A DNA stretch of 64,000 nucleotides. It comes from RBC074 sp964470555 (GTDB lineage Bacteria > Acidobacteriota > Blastocatellia > RBC074). The notes under the pieces are model-generated. The model worked only from the letters and a program-made list of their open reading frames with translations, had not been told where the DNA came from and made no database searches. Positions 9,118 to 18,443 of the stretch are shown one piece after another; within the stretch, counting starts at the first letter, position 1, and each line of letters opens with the position of its first letter. The position numbers and the translations under genes are program-made. The stretch lies in contig CAYYDG010000028.1 of assembly GCA_964470555.1 (NCBI GenBank), positions 1-64,000 on the forward strand. Reading direction: 5' to 3'.

Positions 9118-10353
9118 TTACTTGACTCGCCGCCGTAACAGATCAAGCGCCGAATTGACGGTCAGCGTGCGGATGAATTGGCGGTCGCCGGGGAAAATCA
9201 GCTTGCGGGCTTCGACTGTGTCTTCGTCGGCCAGCGCGATGTACACCAAACCGACCGGTTTTTCTTCCGTGCCTCCGCTGGGACCGGCAATGCCAGTGAC
9301 ACCAATGCCGAAGGTCGAACCGGCGAGTTTGCGAACTCCCGCGGCCATCGCGCAGGCGACCGGTTCGCTGACGGCTCCGTGTTCGTCCAGCATTTCGGCA
9401 GGGACGCCGAGCATCCGCATTTTCGCTTCGTTGGAATAAGTGACGACGCCTTCCAGAAAGTATTCCGAACTGCCGGGAACTTCCGTGATGCGCCCGGCCA
9501 GCAAGCCTCCGGTGCAACTTTCGGCTGTGGCCAGCGAATAACCGCGCCAGCGCAGCAAATCGCCCACGACCTGTTCCAGCGTTTCATCGCGACGGGAAAA
9601 AATGTATTCGCCCAGCGCTTCATCAAGCTGCCCGGCCAGTTCATCCAGCAACCGATTGGCTTCGGTGTCGGTTTTGGATTGAGCCGTCAGATGCAATTCG
9701 ATCTGGCCGTCTTTGAACAAAATCGTCGTCGTGGGATTTTGAAACTTCGTGTAAACCGGTGCAGCCAGTTCATCGGTGCGCGATTCGGTCAGACCGAAAA
9801 TGCTCAGTTTGCGGCGAAGAATGACCACGTCGCCGACGCGCTGTTTCAACACCGGCGCGATGGAAGCATCAAACATCGGCTTCATCTCACGCGGCGGGCC
9901 GGGCAACATCACAACAGTGCATTTGCCTTCTTCGACCATCATTCCCGGAGCCGTGCCATTCGGATTCGGCAGAACTTCGGCTCGTTCCATCACCAGCGCT
10001 TGCCGGGCGTTGATTTCAGGCATAGGCACGCCGCGTTTGGCAAATCGCGCTTTCAGCTTTTCCAGAATCGCATCGTCCAGAATCAACCGGCGTTTCAACA
10101 CGCGAGCGAAAATCTTGCGCGTAATGTCGTCTTCGGTTGGCCCAAGTCCTCCGGTGGCGATGACAATCTCGGAACGTTTCATCGCATCGCGTATGGTTTC
10201 GTCCAATCGCGCTTCGTCGTCGCCGACGATGGTTTTGAGCTTCACGTCAATGCCCATCGCATTCAGCCGTTCGGTCAACCACAACGAATTGGTGTCCACT
10301 CGAAACGGCGTCAGCATTTCAGAGCCGATAGCGATAATTTCAGCGTTTAACAT
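9118..10353 (-). CDS. cinA: CinA-family protein (nicotinamide-nucleotide amidase)
   Basis: The 411-residue product has the full two-domain layout: an N-terminal COG1058/MoCF-like pyrophosphatase domain (AIGSEML; GGLGPTEDDITRK near 75-90; LPGPPREM) and a C-terminal PncC amidase domain (TAESCTGGLLAGRI near 285; GIAGPSGGTEEKPVG near 365). It recycles NMN/pyridine nucleotides by deamidation. The order rimO, pgpA, cinA is frequent in bacteria; the gap to pgpA is 27 bp, so co-transcription is likely. Confidence 0.95.
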   Translation of the reverse strand: MLNAEIIAIGSEMLTPFRVDTNSLWLTERLNAMGIDVKLKTIVGDDEARLDETIRDAMKRSEIVIATGGLGPTEDDITRKIFARVLKRRLILDDAILEKLKARFAKRGVPMPEINARQALVMERAEVLPNPNGTAPGMMVEEGKCTVVMLPGPPREMKPMFDASIAPVLKQRVGDVVILRRKLSIFGLTESRTDELAAPVYTKFQNPTTTILFKDGQIELHLTAQSKTDTEANRLLDELAGQLDEALGEYIFSRRDETLEQVVGDLLRWRGYSLATAESCTGGLLAGRITEVPGSSEYFLEGVVTYSNEAKMRMLGVPAEMLDEHGAVSEPVACAMAAGVRKLAGSTFGIGVTGIAGPSGGTEEKPVGLVYIALADEDTVEARKLIFPGDRQFIRTLTVNSALDLLRRRVK

Positions 10354-10380
10354 AAGGTTTCAGGTTGCAGGTTGTAGTCG

Positions 10381-10932
10381 TCAAACAAAAAACAGCGCCA
10401 GCGACAATAAAGCCGCAGCGTAAATTCCGGCGATAACGTCGTCCATCATTACGCCCAGGCCGCCAGTCAGGCTTTGCAGTCCGTTGATCGGAAATGGTTT
10501 GAAAATGTCGAAGGCGCGGAACAGCAAAAAGCCGGGAATCATCCACCAACGCCATTGCTCGCCCATACCGGCCAGAAACGGCGCGATGAAGACAAACGTG
10601 ATGACCTGTCCGCAAACTTCATCAATCACGATTTGCCCGGAATCTTTTTTGCCGAACACCGATTCGGCTCGCGTGCCAGCCCAAATGCCAATCCAGGCCA
10701 GAAACACACTGGCGACAATCAACAGGTTTTGCAGCAACGCGACATTCGTTTTGAACGCGGCGATCAATCCGTAGGCGATCAACAAACCGACCAGCGATCC
10801 CCACGTCCCCGGCGCAACGGGCACAAATCCAGCGCCGCCGCCCGTGGCAATCACGACTGCCAGCCAGTCCGTAGCTCCTTGAGGATTGAAAGATTTGCCG
10901 CGTTTGTCGGCGAAGGGTTGAGGATTTGTCAT
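10381..10932 (-). CDS. pgpA: Phosphatidylglycerophosphatase A
   Basis: The 183-residue membrane phosphatase makes phosphatidylglycerol from phosphatidylglycerophosphate. Family motifs present: ATGGGAGFVPVAPGTWGSL near residue 30, the acidic DEVCG segment near 104, FRAFDIFKPFPI near 139 and a C-terminal GGLGVMMDDVIAG. Four membrane segments are predicted. The gene begins 8 bp after brnA ends and is followed closely by cinA; all lie on the minus strand. Confidence 0.93.
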   Translation of the reverse strand: MTNPQPFADKRGKSFNPQGATDWLAVVIATGGGAGFVPVAPGTWGSLVGLLIAYGLIAAFKTNVALLQNLLIVASVFLAWIGIWAGTRAESVFGKKDSGQIVIDEVCGQVITFVFIAPFLAGMGEQWRWWMIPGFLLFRAFDIFKPFPINGLQSLTGGLGVMMDDVIAGIYAAALLSLALFFV

Positions 10933-10940
10933 GACATTTT

Positions 10941-11411
10941 TCAGGCAGCACGGCGGCGCGCTTTGGGGTGAGACGGCCTTTTAGAAACGGGCTTGGTGGA
11001 AGATTTTTTTGAAAGTTTCCGAACACGTTCGGCAACGGCTTCAATAAATTCAGGATTCTCGATCAAGGCCTGATGTTCCGTTACGACTTGCCTGGTTGGT
11101 TGAGCTTTTTCCATCGCTTCACGCAGCGCTTGTTTGATGGGAGTCTCGTATGAATCGGCGTTGGTTTCCCTGGCCAACTGCTTGAAGTATTTCAGCACAT
11201 CCAAGTCCAGTCCAAGCGAGATATGAACCACAGTTTCCACTGTTGCCGGGTTGAAATTCGGATGCCGTTTCAGAAACCCGCCACGAATAAATTTATGGCG
11301 ACCTGGTTTCAGCACTTCATCTTCAGAAAGGCCTGACGCCAAATCTTCCAGGTATTCTTCTTCGGTGATTTCTACGTAACCTTCATCTTTGCTGATTTTT
11401 TCAATTTTCAT
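10941..11411 (-). CDS. brnA: BrnA-like antitoxin
   Basis: The ATG at 11411 is chosen because it overlaps the 3' end of brnT by 11 bp; an upstream frame start at 11459 would lie deep inside the toxin gene. The 156-residue product has an acidic N-terminal half, then a ribbon-helix-helix-like segment (about residues 62-102: a strand 'VETVVHISLGL', then 'DVLKYFKQLARE' and 'PIKQALREAM') as in BrnA/CopG antitoxins, then a basic Lys/Arg tail. It is longer than usual BrnA (about 90-100 residues). It should neutralise BrnT and repress the pair's expression (family knowledge). Confidence 0.75.
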   Translation of the reverse strand: MKIEKISKDEGYVEITEEEYLEDLASGLSEDEVLKPGRHKFIRGGFLKRHPNFNPATVETVVHISLGLDLDVLKYFKQLARETNADSYETPIKQALREAMEKAQPTRQVVTEHQALIENPEFIEAVAERVRKLSKKSSTKPVSKRPSHPKARRRAA

Positions 11412-11658
11412 AGTACAACCTCTTTTCACGCGCGCTGATGATCCAGATGAAGTCCTCAATTATTTCCACGTAAATTACGGTCAATAATCGCCTGCGTGTT
11501 GCTCCGTATATTCTCATTCGTTGTTCTTCCCAAGAGTGCCCGTCGTCAGGAAGAATCTTTGCATCAGGATCATAAAAGACTTCCCTTGCTTCTTCGAAGC
11601 TGATTCCATGCTTGGCTTCATTGGTCTCAGCCTTTTTGTCGTGCCAATCAAATTTCAG
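11401..11658 (-). CDS. brnT: BrnT-like ribonuclease toxin with apparent CTG start
   Basis: Direct translation of the minus strand gives an 85-residue protein with the BrnT pattern: N-terminal KFDWHDKKA, 'KHGISFEEAREVFYDP' in the middle, 'RRRLLTVIY', and a C-terminal 'IISAREKRLYYEN'. BrnT proteins are RelE-like ribonucleases. The only start fitting the family N-terminus (M-x-F-x-W) is CTG at 11658-11656; an in-frame TGA lies two codons upstream and no ATG/GTG/TTG precedes the conserved core. The CTG begins one base after the rimO stop, so translation may be coupled to rimO. brnA overlaps its 3' end by 11 bp. Confidence 0.8.
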   Translation of the reverse strand: MKFDWHDKKAETNEAKHGISFEEAREVFYDPDAKILPDDGHSWEEQRMRIYGATRRRLLTVIYVEIIEDFIWIISAREKRLYYEN

Positions 11659-11659
11659 G

Positions 11660-13036
<1,377 letters not shown>

Positions 13037-13159
13037 TATCTGCCTTCATTTCTTTTGCTTGTTGCTGAAAGGATGCGACAGTCTACCTTTCCGCTTATGC
13101 GGCTGCAAAGCGTGGCTTGTTGGGCGAAAGTCCGCCGATTTCAAGTTGTAAACCCCACT

Positions 13160-13188
13160 TTGACTCGCCCCAGAGCCTGAAATACACT
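13160..13188 (+). promoter_or_regulatory. Candidate sigma-70 promoter for rseP
   Basis: TTGACT (13160-13165), a 17-bp spacer and TACACT (13183-13188) point toward rseP with a leader of about 95 nt. The leader contains a small inverted repeat (13213-13218/13225-13230). The site lies in the 253-bp divergent gap between rimO and rseP; no convincing rimO promoter was found there. Confidence 0.5.
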
Positions 13189-13289
13189 GCCCATCGTTTT
13201 TACGAGTTGTTTGCAACCGTAACGGGTTGCGTTTCACAGACTGGCTGATTCCCCACAAGCAACAGTCTGCCAAGAGAAGGAGAGTTGAG

Positions 13290-14732
13290 ATGGGTTTAGT
13301 CGCATTTATCATTGTGCTGTGTTTGATGGTGGTGATCCACGAATTCGGTCATTTCATCGTCGCCAAAATGTTGGGCATCGGCGTCGAAGTCTTTTCCGTA
13401 GGATTCGGCCCGCGCCTGTTCGGATTCAAATATGGCGAAACCGATTATCGGTTCAGCGCCATTCCGCTTGGCGGGTACGTCAGATTTCGCGGAGAGAATC
13501 TGGAAATGTTGCAGGGCAAAAGCGATGCTCCCGCCGATGAATTCAATTCTCATCCGAAATGGAAACGCTTTCTGGTGGCGCTGGCCGGCCCGGCTTTCAA
13601 TATCGCCACAGCCCTGTTGATTCCCACCATCGGAATTCTGATCGGATTCCGCGACAGCGCCGACCACAGCCAGCAACCAACCATCGGATATGTGCTCAAA
13701 GATTCCGCCGCCCAAAAAGCCGGATTGCAGCCCGGCGATAAAATTCTGGCCATTGAAGGCAACAACAAAGTTACCTGGGACGACGTTCGCTTCGAAGTGT
13801 TCCTGCGTCCCGGCGAAAACATTCCGCTGAAAATCGAGCGCAACGGCCAGGTCATGGATGTGACGATGACGCCCGCGACCCGTCAGTTTGGCCGCGACAA
13901 AATCGGCGAGGCCGGAATGGAAGCAGCCACGCCGATGAAACAGGCGACGGTGACTTCGGTCGAAGCAGGCAAACCCGGCGCGTTGGCTGGCCTGCAATCC
14001 GGCGACAAAATCACCGCCGTCAACGGACAACCGCTGAAATCGTGGAGCGAATTCAAGAACGCTCTTCAGACCAGCAACGGTCAACCAATTACAATTTCAG
14101 TCGAACGTAACAACTCCCCACTGGATTTGTCCGCAACGCCTGCGTTAATGGACGGCGAGTACAAACTGGCAATCGGCATCAGCATCATGCCATTGTCCAC
14201 ATTGGTGAAAACCTCTTCGGTAATGGAAGCGTTGCGATACGGTTGGGATTACAACTGGCGCATTTTGCGCGGCACCGTGATCGGTTTCCGGCAGATGTTT
14301 GCCGGTTCGCGGTCTGTCCGCGATTCGCTGCAAGGCCCTGTGGGAATGGCCACGGCCACCATTGAAACTTACAACGCCGGCGGTTGGGCCAGCATGATTA
14401 GCTGGATGGGATTCCTGAGCCTGAATCTGGGAATCTTCAACCTGTTGCCGATTCCAGTGCTGGACGGCGGCATGATACTGATGCTGTTTGTCGAAGGATT
14501 GATGGGATTGGTCGGTTGGACCATGACCATGAAACTGCGCGAGCGCATTCAAACCGTCGGACTGGCCATCGTCGGGGCGTTGATTATTTTCGTGTTTGGC
14601 AACGATTTCTGGCGATTGGGCGAAAATTACTTCAACAAAAAATCCGCTCAACCAGCGCAGGTTCAGCAACCGGCTCAACCTCAACAGGCTCCGGCGCAAA
14701 CCGAGCAGTCGCCTCAACCGACGGGCAAATAA
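13290..14732 (+). CDS. rseP: RIP metalloprotease RseP (site-2 protease)
   Basis: ATG at 13290 with AGAAGGAGAG just upstream; an in-frame ATG at 13227 lacks a ribosome site. The 480-residue intramembrane zinc protease has the HEFGH active site in the first helix (about residue 20), two PDZ-type segments (about 130-290), the membrane-embedded 'LLPIPVLDGG' with the third zinc ligand Asp, and four membrane helices. The C-terminal tail is Gln/Pro-rich and probably disordered. It cleaves anti-sigma factors or signal-peptide remnants in the membrane. The neighbours are not the usual dxr/cdsA, so it stands alone with its own terminator. Confidence 0.94.
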   Translation: MGLVAFIIVLCLMVVIHEFGHFIVAKMLGIGVEVFSVGFGPRLFGFKYGETDYRFSAIPLGGYVRFRGENLEMLQGKSDAPADEFNSHPKWKRFLVALAGPAFNIATALLIPTIGILIGFRDSADHSQQPTIGYVLKDSAAQKAGLQPGDKILAIEGNNKVTWDDVRFEVFLRPGENIPLKIERNGQVMDVTMTPATRQFGRDKIGEAGMEAATPMKQATVTSVEAGKPGALAGLQSGDKITAVNGQPLKSWSEFKNALQTSNGQPITISVERNNSPLDLSATPALMDGEYKLAIGISIMPLSTLVKTSSVMEALRYGWDYNWRILRGTVIGFRQMFAGSRSVRDSLQGPVGMATATIETYNAGGWASMISWMGFLSLNLGIFNLLPIPVLDGGMILMLFVEGLMGLVGWTMTMKLRERIQTVGLAIVGALIIFVFGNDFWRLGENYFNKKSAQPAQVQQPAQPQQAPAQTEQSPQPTGK

Positions 14733-14760
14733 CAGTCAGTACAATTTGGCTATTTGGCAC

Positions 14761-14802
14761 ACAACAAGGGTGGTTCGGCAACGAATCGCCCTTGTTGTTT
14801 TT
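14761..14802 (+). terminator. Intrinsic terminator after rseP
   Basis: A perfect 10-bp stem (14761-14770 with 14789-14798), an 18-nt loop and a following T-run lie 28 bp after the rseP stop. Confidence 0.75.
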
Positions 14803-14856
14803 ATGGCTCAGGAAAAACGATTCATTTTTTTCCAGACATTTCCTGGCTCAAAGACA

Positions 14857-14886
14857 TTGACGCTTTCCAAACCTAGCGTTTAGAGT
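14857..14886 (+). promoter_or_regulatory. Possible promoter for the amino-acid permease gene
   Basis: TTGACG (14857-14862), an 18-bp spacer and TAGAGT (14881-14886) precede the permease by 150 bp. The -10 is weak. The rest of the 304-bp gap between rseP and the permease holds the terminator and the leader hairpin listed separately, with no gene. Confidence 0.3.
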
Positions 14887-15000
14887 ATGCGCCACTTCGG
14901 GATCGCCTGGCGTTGTTTCGGTCACACCGCGATTCCATACGCAGTCAAAACTTCTACACAATTCTGCTGAACACAGCATTACTTTGGTAAAACTCGAAAC

Positions 15001-15030
15001 GGCCTGCTGTTCGCGGGCAGGCCAAGGAGG
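15001..15030 (+). promoter_or_regulatory. Leader hairpin abutting the Shine-Dalgarno of the permease gene
   Basis: A 7-bp stem (15001-15007 with 15017-15023, 9-nt loop) ends one base before the strong AAGGAGGA ribosome site at about 15024-15030. Such placement could modulate initiation, but there is no known riboswitch fold here. Confidence 0.35.
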
Positions 15031-15036
15031 ACTTCG

Positions 15037-16833
15037 ATGTCATTGTTTGCAACAAAGCCTATTGATCGGATTATCGCCGAAGCTCAGGAAACCGGCGAAC
15101 ATACCCTGAAAAAGGCGCTCACCTCACTCGATCTGACGATGCTCGGCGTCGGAGCGATTATCGGAACAGGAATTTTCGTGCTGACAGGTCAGGCCGCTGG
15201 AAGACACGCCGGCCCCGCGGTCGTCATCTCCATGATTCTGGCCGGAATTGTCAGCGCGTTTGCGGCGCTCTGTTATTCGGAATTTGCCGCCAGCGTCCCG
15301 ATTTCCGGTTCGGCCTACGCTTATGGTTACGGCACGCTAGGCGAATTCGTGGCGTGGATCATCGGCTGGGATTTGATTCTGGAATACGCTTTTGGCGCGG
15401 CGACGGTCGCCGTCGGATGGTCAGGGTATCTGGTCAGTCTGCTCAATGACTTCGGCATAGTCTTTCCTGCTCAACTCACCGCCGGCCCCTGGACCGTGAT
15501 GACTCTGGCCGATGGCAGCCAGGTCAGAGGGTTGGTCAACTTGCCGGGATTGTTGATTTCGGTTGGCGTGACGTTGCTGTTGATCAAAGGCATCAAGGAA
15601 TCAGCCAGCTTCAATTCGATCATCGTGCTGGTCAAAGTGCTGGTCGTCGTGCTGTTCATCGTTGCCGGGATCGGATACGTCAACAAAGCCAATCTGGGAA
15701 TGGGTTGCACGCCTGGAACGCCTGGTTGCGCGGATTTCATGCCATTCGGTTTCAGCGGCGTGGTGACCGGAGCCGCCGTGATTTTCTTTGCTTACATCGG
15801 CTTTGACGCGGTTTCCACTGCCGCACAGGAAGCCAAGAATCCGCAAAAAGACATGCCCATCGGCATCATCGGTTCGCTGGCAATTTGTACGGTGCTGTAT
15901 GTGCTGGTTGCCGGAATCATGGTCGGACTGGTGGATTACAAGCTGTTGACCAACGCGGCTGCTCCGATTGCCGTGGCGGTGGATGCGGCGCTGCAACTGG
16001 CACAGGGCACAACCATGGGAACCGTTTTGAAATACTTCCCGATGATTATCAAAGTCGGCGCAGTGCTCGGACTGAGTTCGACGATGGTCGTGATGGTCAT
16101 GGGCCAGCCGCGCGTGTTTTATTCGATGTCGAAAGACGGATTGCTGCCGACCTGGGCGGCCAAAGTCCATCCGAAGTATCAAACGCCGCACATCACCACG
16201 GCCATCACCGGAACGATTGTGGCGATTCTGGCTGGGTTGGTTCCGATCAGTTTGCTGGGCGAACTGGTCAGCATCGGAACATTGTTCGCGTTCGTCATCG
16301 TCGGCACGGGCATCATCATCCTGCGCAGCTCGAATCCGAACATGAATCGCCCATTCAAGGTACCCCTGAGTCCGTTCATTCCAATTGCAACGGTGCTGTC
16401 GGCGGCGTATTTGATGAACAGTTTGCCGCTGGACACCTGGATTCGACTGATTGACTGGATGTCCATCGGTTTGGTTATTTATTTCGCTTACAGCTACACC
16501 AACAGCAAACTAAGCGGCGCGGGCGCAGTTCAGGCGGATGATTACAAACCGCCCGTCGCGGCGTTGGTTGGTATCACGCTGACGCTGATCCTGACCGCGT
16601 GGCAGGTCAAAACGTATATCGTCAACGCCACTGCTCTTGATTACGGCATCCGGTTGTTCTTCTGGATTGTCGTCGGATTGCTGTTCGTCATGTTGATGTA
16701 CGGCAAAAAAGCTGGCGGGCGAAGCGCGCAAACCAAAATACTGGGCTTGATTGTGTCGCTGGTGAATCTGGCGGCCTGGGCGGGAATCACTTACTGGTTC
16801 TTCGCTCACTACGCTCAATTGCATGGCCAGTAA
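15037..16833 (+). CDS. APC-superfamily amino-acid permease (cationic amino-acid transporter type)
   Basis: The 598-residue integral membrane protein has about 14 hydrophobic helices. The first helix carries the APC substrate-binding turn GAIIGTGIFVLTG (about residues 46-58); helix 6 has the family pattern 'FFAYIGFDAVSTAAQEAKNPQKD', typical of CAT/YfnA-like transporters. It should import amino acids by proton symport or exchange; substrate cannot be fixed from sequence. ATG at 15037 follows a strong AAGGAGGA. It is monocistronic and followed by terminators. Confidence 0.92.
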   Translation: MSLFATKPIDRIIAEAQETGEHTLKKALTSLDLTMLGVGAIIGTGIFVLTGQAAGRHAGPAVVISMILAGIVSAFAALCYSEFAASVPISGSAYAYGYGTLGEFVAWIIGWDLILEYAFGAATVAVGWSGYLVSLLNDFGIVFPAQLTAGPWTVMTLADGSQVRGLVNLPGLLISVGVTLLLIKGIKESASFNSIIVLVKVLVVVLFIVAGIGYVNKANLGMGCTPGTPGCADFMPFGFSGVVTGAAVIFFAYIGFDAVSTAAQEAKNPQKDMPIGIIGSLAICTVLYVLVAGIMVGLVDYKLLTNAAAPIAVAVDAALQLAQGTTMGTVLKYFPMIIKVGAVLGLSSTMVVMVMGQPRVFYSMSKDGLLPTWAAKVHPKYQTPHITTAITGTIVAILAGLVPISLLGELVSIGTLFAFVIVGTGIIILRSSNPNMNRPFKVPLSPFIPIATVLSAAYLMNSLPLDTWIRLIDWMSIGLVIYFAYSYTNSKLSGAGAVQADDYKPPVAALVGITLTLILTAWQVKTYIVNATALDYGIRLFFWIVVGLLFVMLMYGKKAGGRSAQTKILGLIVSLVNLAAWAGITYWFFAHYAQLHGQ

Positions 16834-16842
16834 TCGCCATCC

Positions 16843-16950
16843 GGAGTGCGGCGTTTCGGCGTCGCACTCCTCTTTCAATTCAAGCCATGAAGTAGTTTGA
16901 AGCGTTTAGTAAACAATGCAAAAGCTGTGACTCGTCACAGCACTCCAAAC
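16843..16950. repeat. Palindromic repeat element after the permease, includes a terminator-like hairpin
   Basis: An 8-bp hairpin (16843-16850/16863-16870) followed by TCTTT may end the permease transcript. A second hairpin (16925-16931/16936-16942) follows, and outer ends GGAGTGC/GCACTCC (16843-16849 and 16941-16947) pair with each other. The 14-bp right end CAGCACTCCAAACA (16939-16952) recurs exactly at 41501-41514, so this is a dispersed family. Confidence 0.6.
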
Positions 16951-16951
16951 A

Positions 16952-16992
16952 AAATAAAACGGCGACTCTTCACGAGTCGCCGTTTTATTTTG
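16952..16992. terminator. Bidirectional terminator between the permease and ftsZ
   Basis: An 18-bp perfect stem (16952-16969 with 16975-16992), 5-nt loop, GC-rich core flanked by A-rich and T-rich ends, lies 18 bp past the ftsZ stop. It should stop the whole dcw transcript on the minus strand and works symmetrically for the permease. Confidence 0.88.
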
Positions 16993-17010
16993 TCGAGCTT
17001 AACCCACTGC

Positions 17011-18156
17011 TTAATCCGCTTTACGGCGGATAAACGTCGGCACATCCAGGTCTTCTTCGCGGAACAGCGGTGACGGAGCCGTCTGTTGCCGCACAACTTG
17101 CGGCTGGTTATTCGTCACTGCCCCGCCTTGAATCGCCGTCGGGCGCAACGGTTGCACCTTTTCCACCTTGGGCTGTTCAAAGCCGGTGGCGATGACGGTG
17201 ATCTTCATTTCGTTCTGCAGCTTGTCATCCGGCACAGTGCCGAAAATGATGTTGGCGTCAGGGTCGGCTGCATCGTGAATGACGTTCATGGCTTCGTCCA
17301 CTTCGCGCAAGGTCAGATCGGCTCCGCCGGTAATGTTGACCAGCACGCCGCGCGCTCCGTTGATCGAAGCTTCTTCGAGCAGCGGGCTGCTGATGGCGCG
17401 TTGGGTCGCTTCCATCGCCCGATTTTCGCCGACGCCTGTGCCGGTTCCCATCAACGCAATGCCCATGTTTTTCATGATCGTCCGCACGTCGGCGAAATCC
17501 ACGTTGATGAACCCCGGTGTGGTGATCAGATCGGAAATGCCCTGCACGGCCTGGCGCAACACATCGTCGGCCATCTTGAATCCGTCGCTGAGCGAAGTAT
17601 TGCGATCCGACGCCTGCAACAAACGCGCGTTGGGAATGGTGATCAGCGTATCCACCACTGACCGCAATTCATCCAGCCCGGCTTCGGCCTGACGCATGCG
17701 ATGACGACCTTCAAATTGAAATGGTTTGGTGACGATGGCCACCGTCAGCGCATCGAGTTCCGCCGCCAGCGAAGCGATGATCGGAGCCGCGCCGGTTCCC
17801 GTGCCGCCGCCCAATCCGACGGTCACAAACACCATATCCGCGCCTTCCAGCGCCTCGATGATTTTTTCCGTGTCTTCGAGCGCCGCATCGCGGCCAATTT
17901 CGGGATTCGCGCCTGCGCCCAAACCTTTGGTCAGTTTGGCTCCGATTTGCAGCTTGACCGAAGCGCGCGACCGTTTCAGCGCCTGCAAATCGGTATTGGC
18001 AACCAGAAACTCGACGCCTTCGATCTTGGCATCAATCATGTGATTGACTGCGTTTCCCCCACCGCCGCCGATGCCAATGACTTTGATTCGTGCGCCGTAA
18101 CTTGGCGGTTCGTCATCGAAGGTGTAATTCAATTCCATACGATCTTCTGCAGACAT
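17011..18156 (-). CDS. ftsZ: Cell division protein FtsZ
   Basis: The 381-residue tubulin-like GTPase forms the division ring. Visible are the N-terminal 'KVIGIGGGGGNAVNHMI', the tubulin signature GGGTGTGAAP (about residues 118-127), the T7-loop region with 'DFADVRTIM' and the C-terminal interaction peptide LDVPTFIRR used by FtsA and others. AGGAGG lies 11 nt upstream of ATG 18156. It is the last gene of the dcw cluster, separated from ftsA by 287 bp with a possible own promoter, and followed by a strong terminator. Confidence 0.97.
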   Translation of the reverse strand: MSAEDRMELNYTFDDEPPSYGARIKVIGIGGGGGNAVNHMIDAKIEGVEFLVANTDLQALKRSRASVKLQIGAKLTKGLGAGANPEIGRDAALEDTEKIIEALEGADMVFVTVGLGGGTGTGAAPIIASLAAELDALTVAIVTKPFQFEGRHRMRQAEAGLDELRSVVDTLITIPNARLLQASDRNTSLSDGFKMADDVLRQAVQGISDLITTPGFINVDFADVRTIMKNMGIALMGTGTGVGENRAMEATQRAISSPLLEEASINGARGVLVNITGGADLTLREVDEAMNVIHDAADPDANIIFGTVPDDKLQNEMKITVIATGFEQPKVEKVQPLRPTAIQGGAVTNNQPQVVRQQTAPSPLFREEDLDVPTFIRRKAD

Positions 18157-18352
18157 CCTTGTGCCTCCTGAATGATTGCGAACATCCTCAAAAACTTCTG
18201 CGGCGGTTGCTTGGCTCGGCTGGTGGGGAAGACCTCCGCGAATGTTTGGAGGTCACAAGACCGCTCGATGCCCGATTTCAAGCTACGGCTGCGCGTAATT
18301 TCAGATTTTGGTTATTGCTTGGCCACTCACACTATCTTGTAGCTGGCGGCGG

Positions 18353-18380
18353 ATTTTACCACGATATATTGAAATGCCAA
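18353..18380 (-). promoter_or_regulatory. Possible internal promoter for ftsZ
   Basis: On the minus strand TTGGCA (18380-18375), a 16-bp spacer and TAAAAT (18358-18353) lie in the 287-bp ftsA-ftsZ gap, giving a leader of about 190 nt. Extra ftsZ promoters in this gap are common in other bacteria. No gene is seen in the gap. Confidence 0.4.
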
Positions 18381-18443
18381 CAGCGACGCTGATTAAAGAC
18401 GACGCTGTGGAAAAGAAATTCTTCTCGCCGGTCTGATCAAGTT

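Noticed and set aside
9178..10350. 390-residue plus-strand frame opposite cinA
   Set aside because: Antisense shadow of cinA, no ribosome site and no recognisable domain.
11409..11459. Longer start of brnA at 11459
   Set aside because: It would extend through the 3' part of brnT; the ATG at 11411 gives the usual short toxin-antitoxin overlap.
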